Source: Deinococcus rubellus
GTDB taxonomy: Bacteria > Deinococcota > Deinococci > Deinococcales > Deinococcaceae
Assembly: GCF_025244745.1 (NCBI RefSeq)
Contig: NZ_CP104213.1
Span: 427,501 to 491,500, forward strand
Direction of reading: 5' to 3'
DNA length: 64,000 nucleotides
Made by a program: the position numbers and the translations under genes
The notes under the pieces: model-generated
Database searches by the model: none
Told to the model about the DNA's origin: nothing
The model's input: the letters and a program-made list of their open reading frames with translations, nothing else
Part shown: positions 11,537 to 22,684 of the stretch, piece after piece
Position numbering within the stretch: position 1 is the stretch's first letter
Layout: each line of letters begins with the position of its first letter

Positions 11537-11559
11537 TCTTAACCTCCAGGTGTGGGCGC

Positions 11560-11565
11560 TATGCT
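11560..11565 (+). promoter_or_regulatory. -10 box TATGCT for fluC
   Basis: TATGCT lies 7 nt before the GTG at 11573. It supports that GTG as a leaderless start over the ATG or GTG a few codons upstream. Confidence 0.45.
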
Positions 11566-11572
11566 GCTGGGC

Positions 11573-11974
11573 GTGACTTGGCAAGGAGCCATTCTGGTAG
11601 CGCTGGGCGGTGCGGTGGGCGCACTGGCACGCTATGGCCTGAGCCTGTGGATAGCATCGCTGGGCACGCGCTACGCCTGGGCCACCTTTCCAATGGCGAC
11701 CCTCCTCATCAATGTCACCGGCGCGTTTGCGCTGGGCTACCTGCTGACCCGGGTGGGACTGAGCCACCCGGCCCGCGCCGCCTGGCCGCCGGAGCTGCGG
11801 CTGGCGCTCGGCACCGGCTTTCTGGGAGCCTACACCACCTTTTCCACCTTCAGTGTGGAGACCAACGCCCTGATGCTGCGCGGCGAGTGGGGACGGGCGG
11901 CCCTTTACGTGCTGCTGACCATCGGCTTCGGCCTGGCGGCGGCGGTCCTGGGGCGGGTGGCGGCGCTGCGCTAA
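11573..11974 (+). CDS. crcB: Fluoride-specific ion channel Fluc (CrcB)
   Basis: A 133-residue, four-helix membrane protein of the CrcB/Fluc family, which forms dual-topology dimers that expel fluoride. The family marks are GGAVGALARYGLSLW at the N-terminus, the channel Asn in LLINVTGAF and the Phe-box segment GFLGAYTTFSTFS. The start is placed at GTG 11573 by the -10 spacing. No fluoride riboswitch can fit upstream because the divergent CorA gene begins only 36 nt away. Confidence 0.92.
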   Translation: MTWQGAILVALGGAVGALARYGLSLWIASLGTRYAWATFPMATLLINVTGAFALGYLLTRVGLSHPARAAWPPELRLALGTGFLGAYTTFSTFSVETNALMLRGEWGRAALYVLLTIGFGLAAAVLGRVAALR

Positions 11975-12288
11975 GTATTTCTCTGTCAAGCTTGAACTTC
12001 ACCGAGCACAGCGAGTGAGGAAGAAAGTACGTCCTGGCGAGAGTGGAGGAGTGGCGTCCTCAAGGGGAGGAATGGCCCTCTACAGGTGCCGCTCACGACG
12101 ATAGGGATGGAGCGCTTTTTGCGGGCAGGCCCGATAGGTGTGACCAGGCGTCGTCGTCGGCGCGGTTTTGGTCAAGAAGCCGCTCTGCCCAGGACGCAGA
12201 AGCCCGAAATGGCAGCAGGGACGTACTTGGCCCTTCCCTTTCTTTCACAGGCATGGGCCTTAAGCCGCTTTCACGCTACCCTGCAGGT
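11975..12288. other. Intergenic gap upstream of xseA
   Basis: No coding signal was recognised in about 310 nt. The stretch is rich in purine runs (GAGTGGAGGAG, AAGGGGAGGAATGG). It ends in TACCCT plus 6 nt before the xseA ATG, which is the probable promoter. Nothing else is supported. Confidence 0.4.
12277..12282 (+). promoter_or_regulatory. -10 box TACCCT for xseA
   Basis: TACCCT lies 6 nt before the ATG at 12289, the leaderless arrangement. Confidence 0.45.
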
Positions 12289-13476
12289 ATGCCTGCTGCC
12301 GCGTCCCAAACTTCTCTCAACCTGCGCGATCTGCTGGCCTACGTGGAGCAGGTGCTCGCGCGCGGCATTCCCGGCGCAGTGTGGGTGCGTGCCGAGATCG
12401 CCTCACTCACCGACCGCCGCCACCTCTACCTCGATCTGGTGCAGGTGGGTGCCGACGGTCGCGAGGTCGCCAAGTGCCGGGCGACCCTGTGGGCACGCGA
12501 GCGCTTTGCCCTGGAAGGCAAGTTCCGCCGCGCCACCGGAGGCGGCCTGATGGCCGGAATGAGCGTGCTGTTGTTCGTCACTGCCGAATTTCACCCACAG
12601 TACGGCTTTTCACTGCACATTCTGGACGCCGCCCCCGAATTTACGCTGGGCGACGCAGCGCTGCGGCTCGACGAACTCAGGAAGACGCTGGCCCGCGAGA
12701 AGCTGCTGGGCAAAAACCGCAGCCTGCCTGCCCCGCAGGACTTCACCCGGCTGATCGTGCTGAGTCCGGCGGGCGCGGCGGGCCTGGGCGATTTCCGGGG
12801 CGAGCTGGACCGCCTGGAGGCGACGGGCGTGCTGGACGTGGTGTATCTGGAGGCCACCTTTCAGGGCCAGGCTGCTGAGGCCAGTCTGCTGCGGGCACTG
12901 GAGCAGGCCCGCGCCGCCCACGAGGGGAAAGCCGCCGACGCCCTGGTGATCATCCGGGGCGGCGGGGCCAGCCTCGATCTGGCCTGGCTCAACACTGGGG
13001 CGCTGGCCCGCGCGGTGGCCGTCTTCCCCATTCCGGTCATCACCGGCATCGGGCATGCCCGTGACGACACCATTCTGGACGAACTCGCCAATGTTCGCAC
13101 CGACACGCCCAGCAAGGCGGCAGCCTTCATCGTCGGCAGCATTCTGGAACGGGTGCAGGAAGCCCTGGAGAGCTACGCGGCGGTGCGCTCACTGTGCCGC
13201 GAGGTCCTCCGGAACGCCGAGAACAGTGCCGAGCGCCGTCACGACGGGCTGCGCCGGGCAGCCCTGCAACGCGCCGACAGCGAAGCGCAGCGCCTGGACG
13301 CCACCATGCGTCAGGTGCTGGGACTGACCCCGGAGCGCACCCTGGCACGCGGCTACGTTCTGGTGCGCGACGCTGCGGGAAGCGTGGTGACGCGGGCAGC
13401 GCAGGTCTCGGCGGGTCAGGCGCTGCGGCTGGGGTTTCGGGACGGGGAAGTGGGCGTGAGGGTAGCGGCAGAGTAA
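12289..13476 (+). CDS. xseA: Exodeoxyribonuclease VII large subunit
   Basis: A 395-residue XseA. This subunit degrades single-stranded DNA in both directions together with the small subunit XseB. An N-terminal OB-fold (about 8-105) precedes the catalytic region. That region has the diagnostic [21 protein letters not shown] near 257-279, matching the family GHxxDxTxxDxVADxRxxTPS pattern. It is somewhat shorter than the E. coli protein, mainly in the coiled-coil part. The ATG at 12289 is chosen by the -10 box and the start of homology. No xseB lies nearby. It is convergent with csaB, with only 2 nt between stops. Confidence 0.92.
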   Translation: MPAAASQTSLNLRDLLAYVEQVLARGIPGAVWVRAEIASLTDRRHLYLDLVQVGADGREVAKCRATLWARERFALEGKFRRATGGGLMAGMSVLLFVTAEFHPQYGFSLHILDAAPEFTLGDAALRLDELRKTLAREKLLGKNRSLPAPQDFTRLIVLSPAGAAGLGDFRGELDRLEATGVLDVVYLEATFQGQAAEASLLRALEQARAAHEGKAADALVIIRGGGASLDLAWLNTGALARAVAVFPIPVITGIGHARDDTILDELANVRTDTPSKAAAFIVGSILERVQEALESYAAVRSLCREVLRNAENSAERRHDGLRRAALQRADSEAQRLDATMRQVLGLTPERTLARGYVLVRDAAGSVVTRAAQVSAGQALRLGFRDGEVGVRVAAE

Positions 13477-13478
13477 GG

Positions 13479-14438
13479 CTACTTCGCCAGTGCCCAGGCG
13501 AAACTCTCCCGCGCCCGCGCTTTCATGGCGCTGATGGCGTCCCAGTCGGGCTGGCGCTGGGAGGCCAGCAACGTCAGCAGGGTCGCCGGGTCCACGTCTA
13601 CCGGCACGCTGACGGCCCCGGCATCGGCGCAGAAGCCGCTGACTTTGGGATCGTAACTCAGGCCCACGAACGGCGTGCCTGCTGCCGCCGCCAGAATCAG
13701 GGCGTGCAGCCGCACTCCGGCCACCGCGCCCGCCGCCGCGACGGTATCGAGTGCCACCTGCGGCTCTCGGGTGCTGATCACCTCGTCTGCGCCGAGCGAG
13801 TGGGCTGCCGCGTCGTCCTCGTAGGGGTAAAAGCTCAGGGCCACGGTGCGCCGCCCCTGCGCCTTGAGGTCGCGGGCCAGCGTTTGCAGGCGCGCGGTGG
13901 CGTCCGGCACGTCGCCGCGCGGGGCCAGCACCACCGTCTTCTCGTTTCGCAAGATGCCCTCGCCGGGCCTCAGCAGTAGGGCCGGGTCGCCGCCCAGCAT
14001 TCCCTCAATGCCCAGCCCGGCCAGCGTCTCCAGACTGCGCCGGTCGCGCACGATGACCCGCAGGCCGCGCAGGGCACGTGCCACCTGCACGCTGCCCGAG
14101 TCGCTCAGCGGGCCGATGCTCTGGTTGAACACCACCGGGCGCTTGCCTAGGGTGCGCGCCAGCCGGATCACGCCGAGGTAGTAGGTCAGATTTCGGGCGC
14201 TGGTCTTGTCTTGCAGCAGGCCGCCGCCGCCGGAAAGCAGCACCTCACAGCCCGCCACAGCCCTCAGCAGGGAGAGCGGGTTCATCCGCGCCGCACTGCG
14301 GCAGCCATACAGCTGGGCCGTCTGGGCAGGCGTCTGTGAGAGCAGCAGCGGCGCGTGCCCGGCGGCTTGCAGCTCGCGCGACATCGCCAGGGCAATCGCC
14401 TCGTCTCCGGTGTTCCCGAAGCCGTAAAACCCGCTCAC
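13479..14438 (-). CDS. csaB: CsaB-type polysaccharide pyruvyl transferase
   Basis: A 319-residue member of the PS_pyruv_trans family. The conserved start GFYGFGNTGDEAI, the Gly-rich GGGGLLQD and the ending segment YDPKVSGFC match CsaB. This enzyme adds pyruvate ketals to cell-wall glycan so that SLH-domain S-layer proteins can bind. The GTG start at 14438 lies 8 nt after the stop of the DUF5693 gene, so the two form an operon. No good ribosome site is seen and coupling to the upstream stop is likely. S-layer anchoring is the expected role, from knowledge of the family. Confidence 0.88.
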   Translation of the reverse strand: MSGFYGFGNTGDEAIALAMSRELQAAGHAPLLLSQTPAQTAQLYGCRSAARMNPLSLLRAVAGCEVLLSGGGGLLQDKTSARNLTYYLGVIRLARTLGKRPVVFNQSIGPLSDSGSVQVARALRGLRVIVRDRRSLETLAGLGIEGMLGGDPALLLRPGEGILRNEKTVVLAPRGDVPDATARLQTLARDLKAQGRRTVALSFYPYEDDAAAHSLGADEVISTREPQVALDTVAAAGAVAGVRLHALILAAAAGTPFVGLSYDPKVSGFCADAGAVSVPVDVDPATLLTLLASQRQPDWDAISAMKARARESFAWALAK

Positions 14439-14446
14439 CGTGACGT

Positions 14447-16522
14447 TCAGGGCTTGATTCCCAGGTCGCCGAGGCCCAGCGCGTCGTCGGCACGCATCTC
14501 GGTGCGCGGCACCAGCGGGCGGCGCGGGGCGCTGGGCTGAGCAGCGGACACGCCCGAAATCGGCGTGCCCGAGGGCGGACGGCCCCCGTTCCAGCCGCCG
14601 TAATTGTTCCAGATCCGAATGACCATTCTGAGCACCCAGACCCCGATGTAGCCGAGCAGCAGCCCGGTGGCCAGCCCGATCAGCGCCCGCGTGAGGCTGA
14701 TCATCAGCGGCGTGTGAAAGTGCGAGAAGGTGTTGAGGATGCTGGCCTGCCCTTCCAGGCCGCCCAGGAGCGCCAGCATGGTGAAGTAGCCCGGCAGCGT
14801 GCCCGACAGCCCCAGCAGCAGCAGCGGGTGGCCGAAGACTTCCTTGAAGCGCGGGCGGATGATGGCGTCTTGAAGGTCCTGGCGAATTTTGGCCTCGGTG
14901 TCACTCACGCCCACCGCTGAGGTGTTGCCGCGCCGCAGCACCGCCACCGCGAAGGCCCCCAGCGCCACGCCCATCATGATCACGTCGCCCAGCTTGAGGC
15001 GGATGGCGAACAGATCGGCAATGGTCTGGCGAATGTCCTGGCGCGGCAGAAAGCTCAATGCGACCAGGCCAATCGGCAGCACCAGCGTCAGGCCCACGCC
15101 GCTGAAGGGGTCCAGGCCCAGCATGCTGTTCTTGTCGGTGCCCAGTGCGCTGACATACAGCACGCCCAGCAAGCTGAAGCCGGTGGCCACATACCAGTCG
15201 GTCATCTGTTTGCGCCGCAGGACCAGCCCCAGTGCCGGAAAGGTAATGGCTGACACCAGCGCCAGGCCGGGATACGGTTGAAAGCCGTTGAGGCCCAGCG
15301 CGCCGAGCAGGGCCAGTCCTGCCACAATCAGGCCCAGGCGCGGCAGTGGGTAGCTCAGCGCCAGCAGCAGGAGCGCCGCCAGGGTGCCGAGCATGCTCAG
15401 CCAGCGCAGGGCGTCGCTCGGTGCGTAGTTCTCGATCACCGGCTGGGTGATCTTGATGTTGCGGGCATCCAGCAGCCGGGTCAGGTCGTTGAGAAAGAGT
15501 TCGGTCTCGCCCTGGGTCGGGAAGGGGCGCAGGTACAGAATGCGCTGGGTGCGCTCGCGGGCGGCCAGCGCGAACTTGCTGGCGACCTCGTCGGGCGTCA
15601 GGCTGTTTTGCCAGCTCGGATTCAGGCTGAACATCCTCGCGGCGGTGCGGTCTTTGATCAACTCGGCCAGGCCTTGCTGCACGCTGTTCTCGATGATGGT
15701 CGGCACGCGCTTGCCCAGCCGATCACTGATGTCCTGCATCACCCTGGGGTTGCCCGCGCCAATGACTTTTGCGCCGGTAAACGAGATGAACGGCACGTCC
15801 GGCCAGTTCTTGCCAGGGTCACGCACCCGCTGGTCGGGCCAGGGACGGTACACCACGACAAATCCCTCGGCCTTGAACTGCTTGATCTGCTCGGTATTGG
15901 GTCCCGCCGGGAGGTAGCGCGGGTCCACCGCCCAGCCGACCCACTTCTGCCCCGCTACATTGAGGGTGTTGGTGGCCAGCGGCTTGTAGATTGCAGCAGG
16001 CAGCTCTTTCTTATCGGCTTTGGCCAGCGAGACGTTATCGGCCTGCACCTGACTGATCGCGCCCGCGTTGGAGATGTAGCCGAAACTGTTGACCAGATTC
16101 TCGACCACACCCGGCTTGATTGACCTCATGTATGACCACTCGGGGTTGATGCCCTTCGCGCCGGGGTTGCGGGCCTGCAACTCGGCCCCGCTCAGGAAGT
16201 AGGCGTCGCCGTGCTGAATGGTGGAGGCGACCACGTCCTCGAACACCGCCACGCCGTTGACGCCCAGCGATTTGTAGCGCAGCAGCAGGGCGTTGGGGTC
16301 CTGGCCAGTTTCCTTGGCCTGCTGCGAGAGTGCCGGGTAGTCCATCACCAGCGCCACGTTTTTTTCGCTGTTTTCAAAGGCGACTCGGCTGACGGCCAGC
16401 CATCCGGCGGGAATCAGGCTGAGGGCCAGCACCCCCAGCAGCAGCGGCTGAAAGCGGGAGCGGGTCGGTGTGGGCAGGGCATTCAGGGCGTTGGCGGGCG
16501 GGGTGGGGCTGGCGTTGGTCAT
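14447..16522 (-). CDS. DUF5693 family multi-pass membrane protein
   Basis: A 691-residue protein with a cytoplasmic Pro-rich start, one N-terminal membrane helix (about 26-44) and a large extracytoplasmic domain to about residue 345. At least eight hydrophobic segments then follow to near 640, before a Pro/Arg-rich tail. The soluble part resembles DUF5693, which is often linked to csaB. The ATG at 16522 has AAGGAC 6 nt upstream. An in-frame ATG 22 codons earlier lacks a ribosome site. The pairing suggests a role in making or exporting the pyruvylated wall polymer; that is inference from position. Confidence 0.75.
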   Translation of the reverse strand: MTNASPTPPANALNALPTPTRSRFQPLLLGVLALSLIPAGWLAVSRVAFENSEKNVALVMDYPALSQQAKETGQDPNALLLRYKSLGVNGVAVFEDVVASTIQHGDAYFLSGAELQARNPGAKGINPEWSYMRSIKPGVVENLVNSFGYISNAGAISQVQADNVSLAKADKKELPAAIYKPLATNTLNVAGQKWVGWAVDPRYLPAGPNTEQIKQFKAEGFVVVYRPWPDQRVRDPGKNWPDVPFISFTGAKVIGAGNPRVMQDISDRLGKRVPTIIENSVQQGLAELIKDRTAARMFSLNPSWQNSLTPDEVASKFALAARERTQRILYLRPFPTQGETELFLNDLTRLLDARNIKITQPVIENYAPSDALRWLSMLGTLAALLLLALSYPLPRLGLIVAGLALLGALGLNGFQPYPGLALVSAITFPALGLVLRRKQMTDWYVATGFSLLGVLYVSALGTDKNSMLGLDPFSGVGLTLVLPIGLVALSFLPRQDIRQTIADLFAIRLKLGDVIMMGVALGAFAVAVLRRGNTSAVGVSDTEAKIRQDLQDAIIRPRFKEVFGHPLLLLGLSGTLPGYFTMLALLGGLEGQASILNTFSHFHTPLMISLTRALIGLATGLLLGYIGVWVLRMVIRIWNNYGGWNGGRPPSGTPISGVSAAQPSAPRRPLVPRTEMRADDALGLGDLGIKP

Positions 16523-16741
16523 GGACTGTCCTTGATCGGGAGTGTTGACTCGGGAAAACTCGGGCGGGGGCATGTTCAGCAAGGACATGAACGAAAAAGG
16601 GAGGGCCGCTCAGCGCCGTACACCCGTGAGTATCAGGCGTAAGCCACTCACGCTAGCACCCCATTCTAAGCGTGAAGAGAAACTTAAGTTTGGGGATTAG
16701 ATGAGACGGCCCCCGGCTGGACCAGTTCCTGGTCAGGACAG

Positions 16742-17404
16742 TTACAACAGCGCCGCCCGGATTCTGGCCGCCAGCATATCGAGGGCCGGTTCGTTGAGGC
16801 CGCCGTGCTGGATGATCACGTCGGCGTAGCGCTTGGTGGGTTCCACGAAACTCAGGTGCATCGGGCGCACGTATTCGAGGTACTGATGGATCACGCTCTC
16901 CTGGCTGCGGCCCCGCTCACGGGTGTCGCGCTCCAGCCGCCGGATAAAGCGCACGTCGGGGTCGGCGTCCACGAAGACCTTGAGGTGCAGTTTGGCGCGC
17001 AGTTCGGCGTCATATAAGGCGAAAAACCCCTCCAGCACCACCACCGGGGCGGGCAACACCGTCAGGGTCTGGGCCGAGCGGGTGTCCTGGGTGAAGTCGT
17101 AGGTGGGCATGTCAATCGGCACACCCGACAAGAGAGCGTCAAGGTGAGAGCGCAGTAGCGCCCAGTCGAAGGCGGCGGGGTGGTCGTAGTTGGCGGCCCG
17201 CCGCGCTTCGGGGGTGATGTCCGATTGATCGCGGTAGTAGTTGTCCTGGTTGAGCACCGCCACGCCCGAGGCCCCCACCGTCTCGATGACGCGCCGGGTC
17301 ACGGTGGTCTTGCCGCTGCCCGAACCGCCCGCCACCCCGATGACGAAGGGAGATCGGTGAGGGGGACTCTGCGGAGAGGGAGTGTGCAAAGACTCAGGTG
17401 TCAT
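16742..17404 (-). CDS. udk: Uridine kinase
   Basis: A 220-residue P-loop nucleoside kinase that phosphorylates uridine and cytidine with ATP or GTP. Walker A is GGSGSGKTT (about 26-34). The uridine-site segments DNYYRDQSDIT and NYDHPAAFDW and the lid arginines (RRLERDTRERGR) are all present. The ATG follows the stop of the upstream dehydrogenase-like gene by 1 nt, so the two are co-transcribed. A weak hairpin without a T-run lies after the stop (16720-16734). The gene fits the nucleoside-salvage theme of the window. Confidence 0.95.
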   Translation of the reverse strand: MTPESLHTPSPQSPPHRSPFVIGVAGGSGSGKTTVTRRVIETVGASGVAVLNQDNYYRDQSDITPEARRAANYDHPAAFDWALLRSHLDALLSGVPIDMPTYDFTQDTRSAQTLTVLPAPVVVLEGFFALYDAELRAKLHLKVFVDADPDVRFIRRLERDTRERGRSQESVIHQYLEYVRPMHLSFVEPTKRYADVIIQHGGLNEPALDMLAARIRAALL

Positions 17405-17405
17405 C

Positions 17406-18455
17406 TCAGGCCCGGCCCAGCGACCCGATCAGTTCGATGCGGCGCTCGGCCAGCTTGCGGGCCACCAGATGCGGCGGTTTATGGTGCTGCTCGGCCAGGG
17501 CGACGATGCGCGAGACGACGCCGTAGATCTGCTCTCCGGCCTGCTCGGCGCTGAGGTTGCGGGCCGAGGCGATGAGTCCCGCGCCGTTGATGGCGAAGTC
17601 GGGAATGTAGGCGATTCCGGCCTCACGGGCGAGTTCCTCGCTGGTGCGCGAGAGCGGGTGGTGTTCGGCCCCGGCGATCAGGCGGCACTGGAGCCGGGAC
17701 ACGTCCTGGCTGCGGATGCTGTAGCCGAAGGCGCACGGCGCGAGCACGTCACACGGCGCGTCGAGCAACTCGTCCACGCTCAGCACCTGCACGTGTTCGA
17801 GGTGGGTGCGCAGTTCCTCGGCCCGCTCCGGCTGAATGTCGGCCACGCTCAGGCGCGCACCCTCGCGGTGCAGCAATTCGGCCAGCTGCCGCCCCACGGT
17901 GCCCACGCCCAGAATCGCCACCCGCACATTCCTCATGCTCTCGCTGCCGAGCGTGAAGCGCGCCGCCGCCTTGATGCCCCGGTAGACGCCGTAAGCGGTG
18001 GCGGCGGCGGTGTCGGTGTTCATGCCCATGGTGCTGGTCGTTTCCTGGGCCACGTAGGCGATGTCCTGGCCCGAGACCCGCACGTCCTCGGTCAGAATCA
18101 GGCGGCCCCCGAAGTGACTGATCTGGCGGCCCAGCGCCCGGAACAGCGCCTCGCGGGCGTGGCCCTGGGCGTCACTCCCCTCCTCGGTCAGCAGGTTCTC
18201 GGGGCTGATCAGCACGCAGGCGGCCCCGCCGTAGTTCAGCCCGGTCAGCGCGGCCTTGAGGGTCATGGATTCACTCAGTGCCAGCGCGCCCTTGAGCACC
18301 AGATCTTCGTCGAGCGAGACCAGACGGCATCCGGCGATGGCCGGTCCCAGCACCGTCGAGTGGATGGCCAGCACCGCCTGCAAGCCGCTGGGGGCGTGCG
18401 AGAGTAACGTGACCTGTTCATGTCCACGCCGGTGCATTTCGTCAAACATCAGCAT
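17406..18455 (-). CDS. Leucine/glutamate-dehydrogenase-family protein lacking the catalytic lysine
   Basis: A 349-residue protein aligned along its length with leucine dehydrogenases: an N-terminal substrate domain and a C-terminal Rossmann domain (GVGTVGRQL near 197-205). The substrate-binding Lys of MTLK (K67) and the Asp of TEDV are kept. The catalytic motif GLNxGGGK reads GLNYGGAAC, so Ala79 replaces the essential lysine. Other conserved glycines also differ (AIAGCRL, NGAGLI). Oxidative deamination by the classical mechanism is therefore doubtful. It may be a changed-function or regulatory homologue. GGGGAG lies 8 nt before the ATG. udk follows after 1 nt. Confidence 0.8.
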   Translation of the reverse strand: MLMFDEMHRRGHEQVTLLSHAPSGLQAVLAIHSTVLGPAIAGCRLVSLDEDLVLKGALALSESMTLKAALTGLNYGGAACVLISPENLLTEEGSDAQGHAREALFRALGRQISHFGGRLILTEDVRVSGQDIAYVAQETTSTMGMNTDTAAATAYGVYRGIKAAARFTLGSESMRNVRVAILGVGTVGRQLAELLHREGARLSVADIQPERAEELRTHLEHVQVLSVDELLDAPCDVLAPCAFGYSIRSQDVSRLQCRLIAGAEHHPLSRTSEELAREAGIAYIPDFAINGAGLIASARNLSAEQAGEQIYGVVSRIVALAEQHHKPPHLVARKLAERRIELIGSLGRA

Positions 18456-18932
18456 TTTCAGGCTCCCCGAACGCCCAGCCCCGACCTCACCGTGGGAAGT
18501 CGGGAGCAGTGGGCACCTTCTCGCCCAACGCTAGCATGCCCCCGGACCGCCTGCATAAGGAGTGAGCGGTGCCGGGATGACCTTTGCCCAGCTGAGAGTG
18601 GTCCGGCTGAGAGTGACTCCGCCGAGGGTTGTTGGGATGAGATTTGTAAGACATGGCGATTTAGAGTGATGCGGAATTGAACACTGCACCGGCTTCCCCC
18701 AACTTCTCGCAGCGGCCCAGCGCTGGCCAGCAGGCCGCGCCGCCCGCACCGAACCCGAGGATACGCAGGTTGGATTACCCTAGAAACTGACCCCCCCCGA
18801 GTCGGCAGCGTTGCCGGAGCAGCATTGACGAGTATGTGCTGAGAAGGCCCAGAGCAGAGAGTGGTTTCGCAAGGCAGGGCTTTTGAGCAGGAGATAAAGT
18901 CACCGCCGCAGAAAAAGGACGTGAGGAGAGAC
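18456..18932. other. Divergent intergenic gap without a gene
   Basis: About 480 nt between the dehydrogenase-like gene and the E2-like gene. It contains a 10-bp direct repeat GCTGAGAGTG (18592 and 18606 areas) and a run of eight C near 18792. Open frames through it look like shadows. A promoter cannot be assigned with confidence. Confidence 0.35.
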
Positions 18933-20519
18933 ATGGAGACAATTGCGCCGCTGGCGAGAGTTCTGGCTGAGGCAAACGGAATCGAGTGGCGTTCGCTGCA
19001 CGGCACGGGCGAGGCGGGACTGATCACCGAGTCCGATATTCTGGCCTATCTGGCCCGCGTCATGAGCGGCGAGGAAGACGCGCCGCTGACACCGGTCGAT
19101 CCGATGCCCTCGCCCGCCGAACTGGCCGCCTACTCGTCACCGGAACTGCTCAGCCGCGCTGGGGTCGAGCCGGAGCTGGCCGAATTCCTCAAGGCCCAGC
19201 AAGGTCAGATGCAGGCGGCGGCGCAGCCCGTCATGCCTGAGCGGATCGTGGCCGCACCAATGCCGCCCGAGCCAGTCATGGCCGAACTGGAGCCGGAACT
19301 GCTGGCCCCGCTGCCCGAGGTGGAGCCAGTCCGGACCGAGCCTACCCAAACCGCGCCAATCGAAGTTGCGCCTCTCGAAGTGGAACCCGTCGAAATCGCG
19401 GCAATCGAAACCGCGCCAATCGAAGTGGAGCCTGCTGAAGTGGTTGCAGCCGAGCCGGAACCGGTCCCGCTGGTCGCTGCCGAGCAGACGCAGGATCACG
19501 GTACGCCCGATCACGACGAGTTCGAGCTGGAAGACGAAGCGCCGATGCCCCCGCCCACCGTGCCTACCGCGCCCGCCAGGCCTGCGGCGACGGGTGGCCT
19601 GCTCAGCGGTCTGCTCTCCAGTCTGTACCGCCGCAACGACGCGCCCAAGTCTCAGCCTGCTCCGGTTCAGCCCACGCCAGTTCAGTCGACCCCGGTGCGG
19701 CCCGTTCCGGTTCAGCCCACCTTCACGCCGCCCGCCATTATGCCCGCCGCCTTGGCCCAGCCTCCGGTGCCTCAGCCTGCCGAGATCCAGCCCCCGGTCA
19801 GCTTGCCCGAGGTGCTGCCGGAACTCGAAGTCGCCGGGCCGGTCTATGCCGACGTGGTGCCGCCGATCAGCAGCGACTCCAGCTTTGACGAGCGCCTGCT
19901 GCCGCCCGCCCCGGTGCTGGGCGAGGTCATCGAGCCGGAAACCATGCCGGAAGTGGAACTGCCGGTGCTGGCCGAGCCGCAGAGTGTCCCTACCCTGCCC
20001 GCTCTCCAGCCGTATGCCTCGTCGTCAGTCCAGCCGCAGGTCGCCGCCTGGTCCGGCACCTACTTGCGCCGCAATACCGATCTGAGCGCCCTGCTCAGCG
20101 CCCGCGAACAGCTCACCGAACTGCTCGGCGACCTGCCACTGACCCTGATGGTGGCCCGCGCGGCCCAGCGTCACCTGGGACTGCTCAATCTCTCCAGCCT
20201 GGCAGTTGCCAATGCCCAGGGACAGGCGCTCAGCGCCGACCTCAGCGGCGATCTGCGCGGCGGAATCAAGGCCCTTCAGGACGCTCAGCCCAGCGCTGCG
20301 CTGAATGGTCAGGTTCAGGCCGACCTGCTGATTCTCGACGCCGGGGCGCTCGACCTCGACGACCTGCACTACCCGCACGCCGTCACGCTGTCGCTGGGCC
20401 GCGTGGTGGATGGTCAGGCCGCCCTGAGTCTCAACGGCGACATCGACGTGCAGCAGGGCGCGCGCTTCCTGGCCGAGGTCTCGGCGCTGCTCGGCGCGCC
20501 AGTCAAGCTGCTGGTGTAA
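18933..20519 (+). CDS. E3-binding-domain protein with degenerate E2-acyltransferase-like C-terminus
   Basis: A 528-residue protein. Residues about 3-45 form a peripheral-subunit-binding (E3-binding) domain of the kind found in 2-oxoacid dehydrogenase E2 chains (PLARVLAEANGI, GLITESDILAYL). Residues 50-380 are a long acidic, Pro/Val/Glu-rich linker with repeated P-I-E-V-A-P-like units. Residues about 385-528 resemble the E2 catalytic fold, with HAVTLSLGRV in the place of the NPPQAAILGVGRI strand and GARFLAEVSALL at the end. The catalytic DHRxxDG motif is not present, and no lipoyl domain is seen. It is probably a scaffold or regulator rather than an acyltransferase. The ATG is supported by GAGGAG. 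Confidence 0.7.
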   Translation: METIAPLARVLAEANGIEWRSLHGTGEAGLITESDILAYLARVMSGEEDAPLTPVDPMPSPAELAAYSSPELLSRAGVEPELAEFLKAQQGQMQAAAQPVMPERIVAAPMPPEPVMAELEPELLAPLPEVEPVRTEPTQTAPIEVAPLEVEPVEIAAIETAPIEVEPAEVVAAEPEPVPLVAAEQTQDHGTPDHDEFELEDEAPMPPPTVPTAPARPAATGGLLSGLLSSLYRRNDAPKSQPAPVQPTPVQSTPVRPVPVQPTFTPPAIMPAALAQPPVPQPAEIQPPVSLPEVLPELEVAGPVYADVVPPISSDSSFDERLLPPAPVLGEVIEPETMPEVELPVLAEPQSVPTLPALQPYASSSVQPQVAAWSGTYLRRNTDLSALLSAREQLTELLGDLPLTLMVARAAQRHLGLLNLSSLAVANAQGQALSADLSGDLRGGIKALQDAQPSAALNGQVQADLLILDAGALDLDDLHYPHAVTLSLGRVVDGQAALSLNGDIDVQQGARFLAEVSALLGAPVKLLV

Positions 20520-20536
20520 GCGGTCTAGGACAGATC

Positions 20537-20571
20537 AGGCAGGGCAGTTGCTTCGGCGCGCCCTGCCTTGT
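20537..20571 (+). terminator. Terminator after the E2-like gene
   Basis: 9-bp stem AGGCAGGGC / GCCCTGCCT with a 14-nt loop and a short TTGT tail. The weak T-tract lowers certainty. Confidence 0.55.
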
Positions 20572-20678
20572 CCGTACCGCCATCGTCCCCACTCCCCCAA
20601 CTTCAGCTAAATTGAATCACGGTGCCGTGCGCCGTGCTTTTTTTTGGCACAAATTGGGCCGCGCGGCTGGAGGGATAC

Positions 20679-21893
<1,215 letters not shown>

Positions 21894-22017
21894 CGCTTCA
21901 CTGGCCTTCTGACACTGCCCTTTTGACACAACTCTGACAATTGCTGAGGCAGCGGCGGGGCTAGACTCGGCGGTATTCAACCGGGCTGTCAGTTAGTGGC
22001 CCCAAAGGAAGTGACGC

Positions 22018-22629
<612 letters not shown>

Positions 22630-22684
22630 GTTTCAGTGCCCGAACATCGCGCCTCGCCCGAACAGGTGCGGCGCGTTCTGCTTT

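Noticed and set aside
11537..11989. Upstream 151 codons of the open frame that continues into the second CorA gene
   Set aside because: It is the complement of the fluoride-channel gene, with composition typical of a shadow frame. A TTG with GGAGG at 11536 explains the start.
11975..12288. Second copy of the palindromic repeat seen at 4830-4956
   Set aside because: Only short purine stretches and GAGCGCTTTT-like pieces are shared; no matching inverted arms.
16720..16734. Terminator after udk
   Set aside because: The stem is only 6 bp and has no T-run; too weak to list as a feature.
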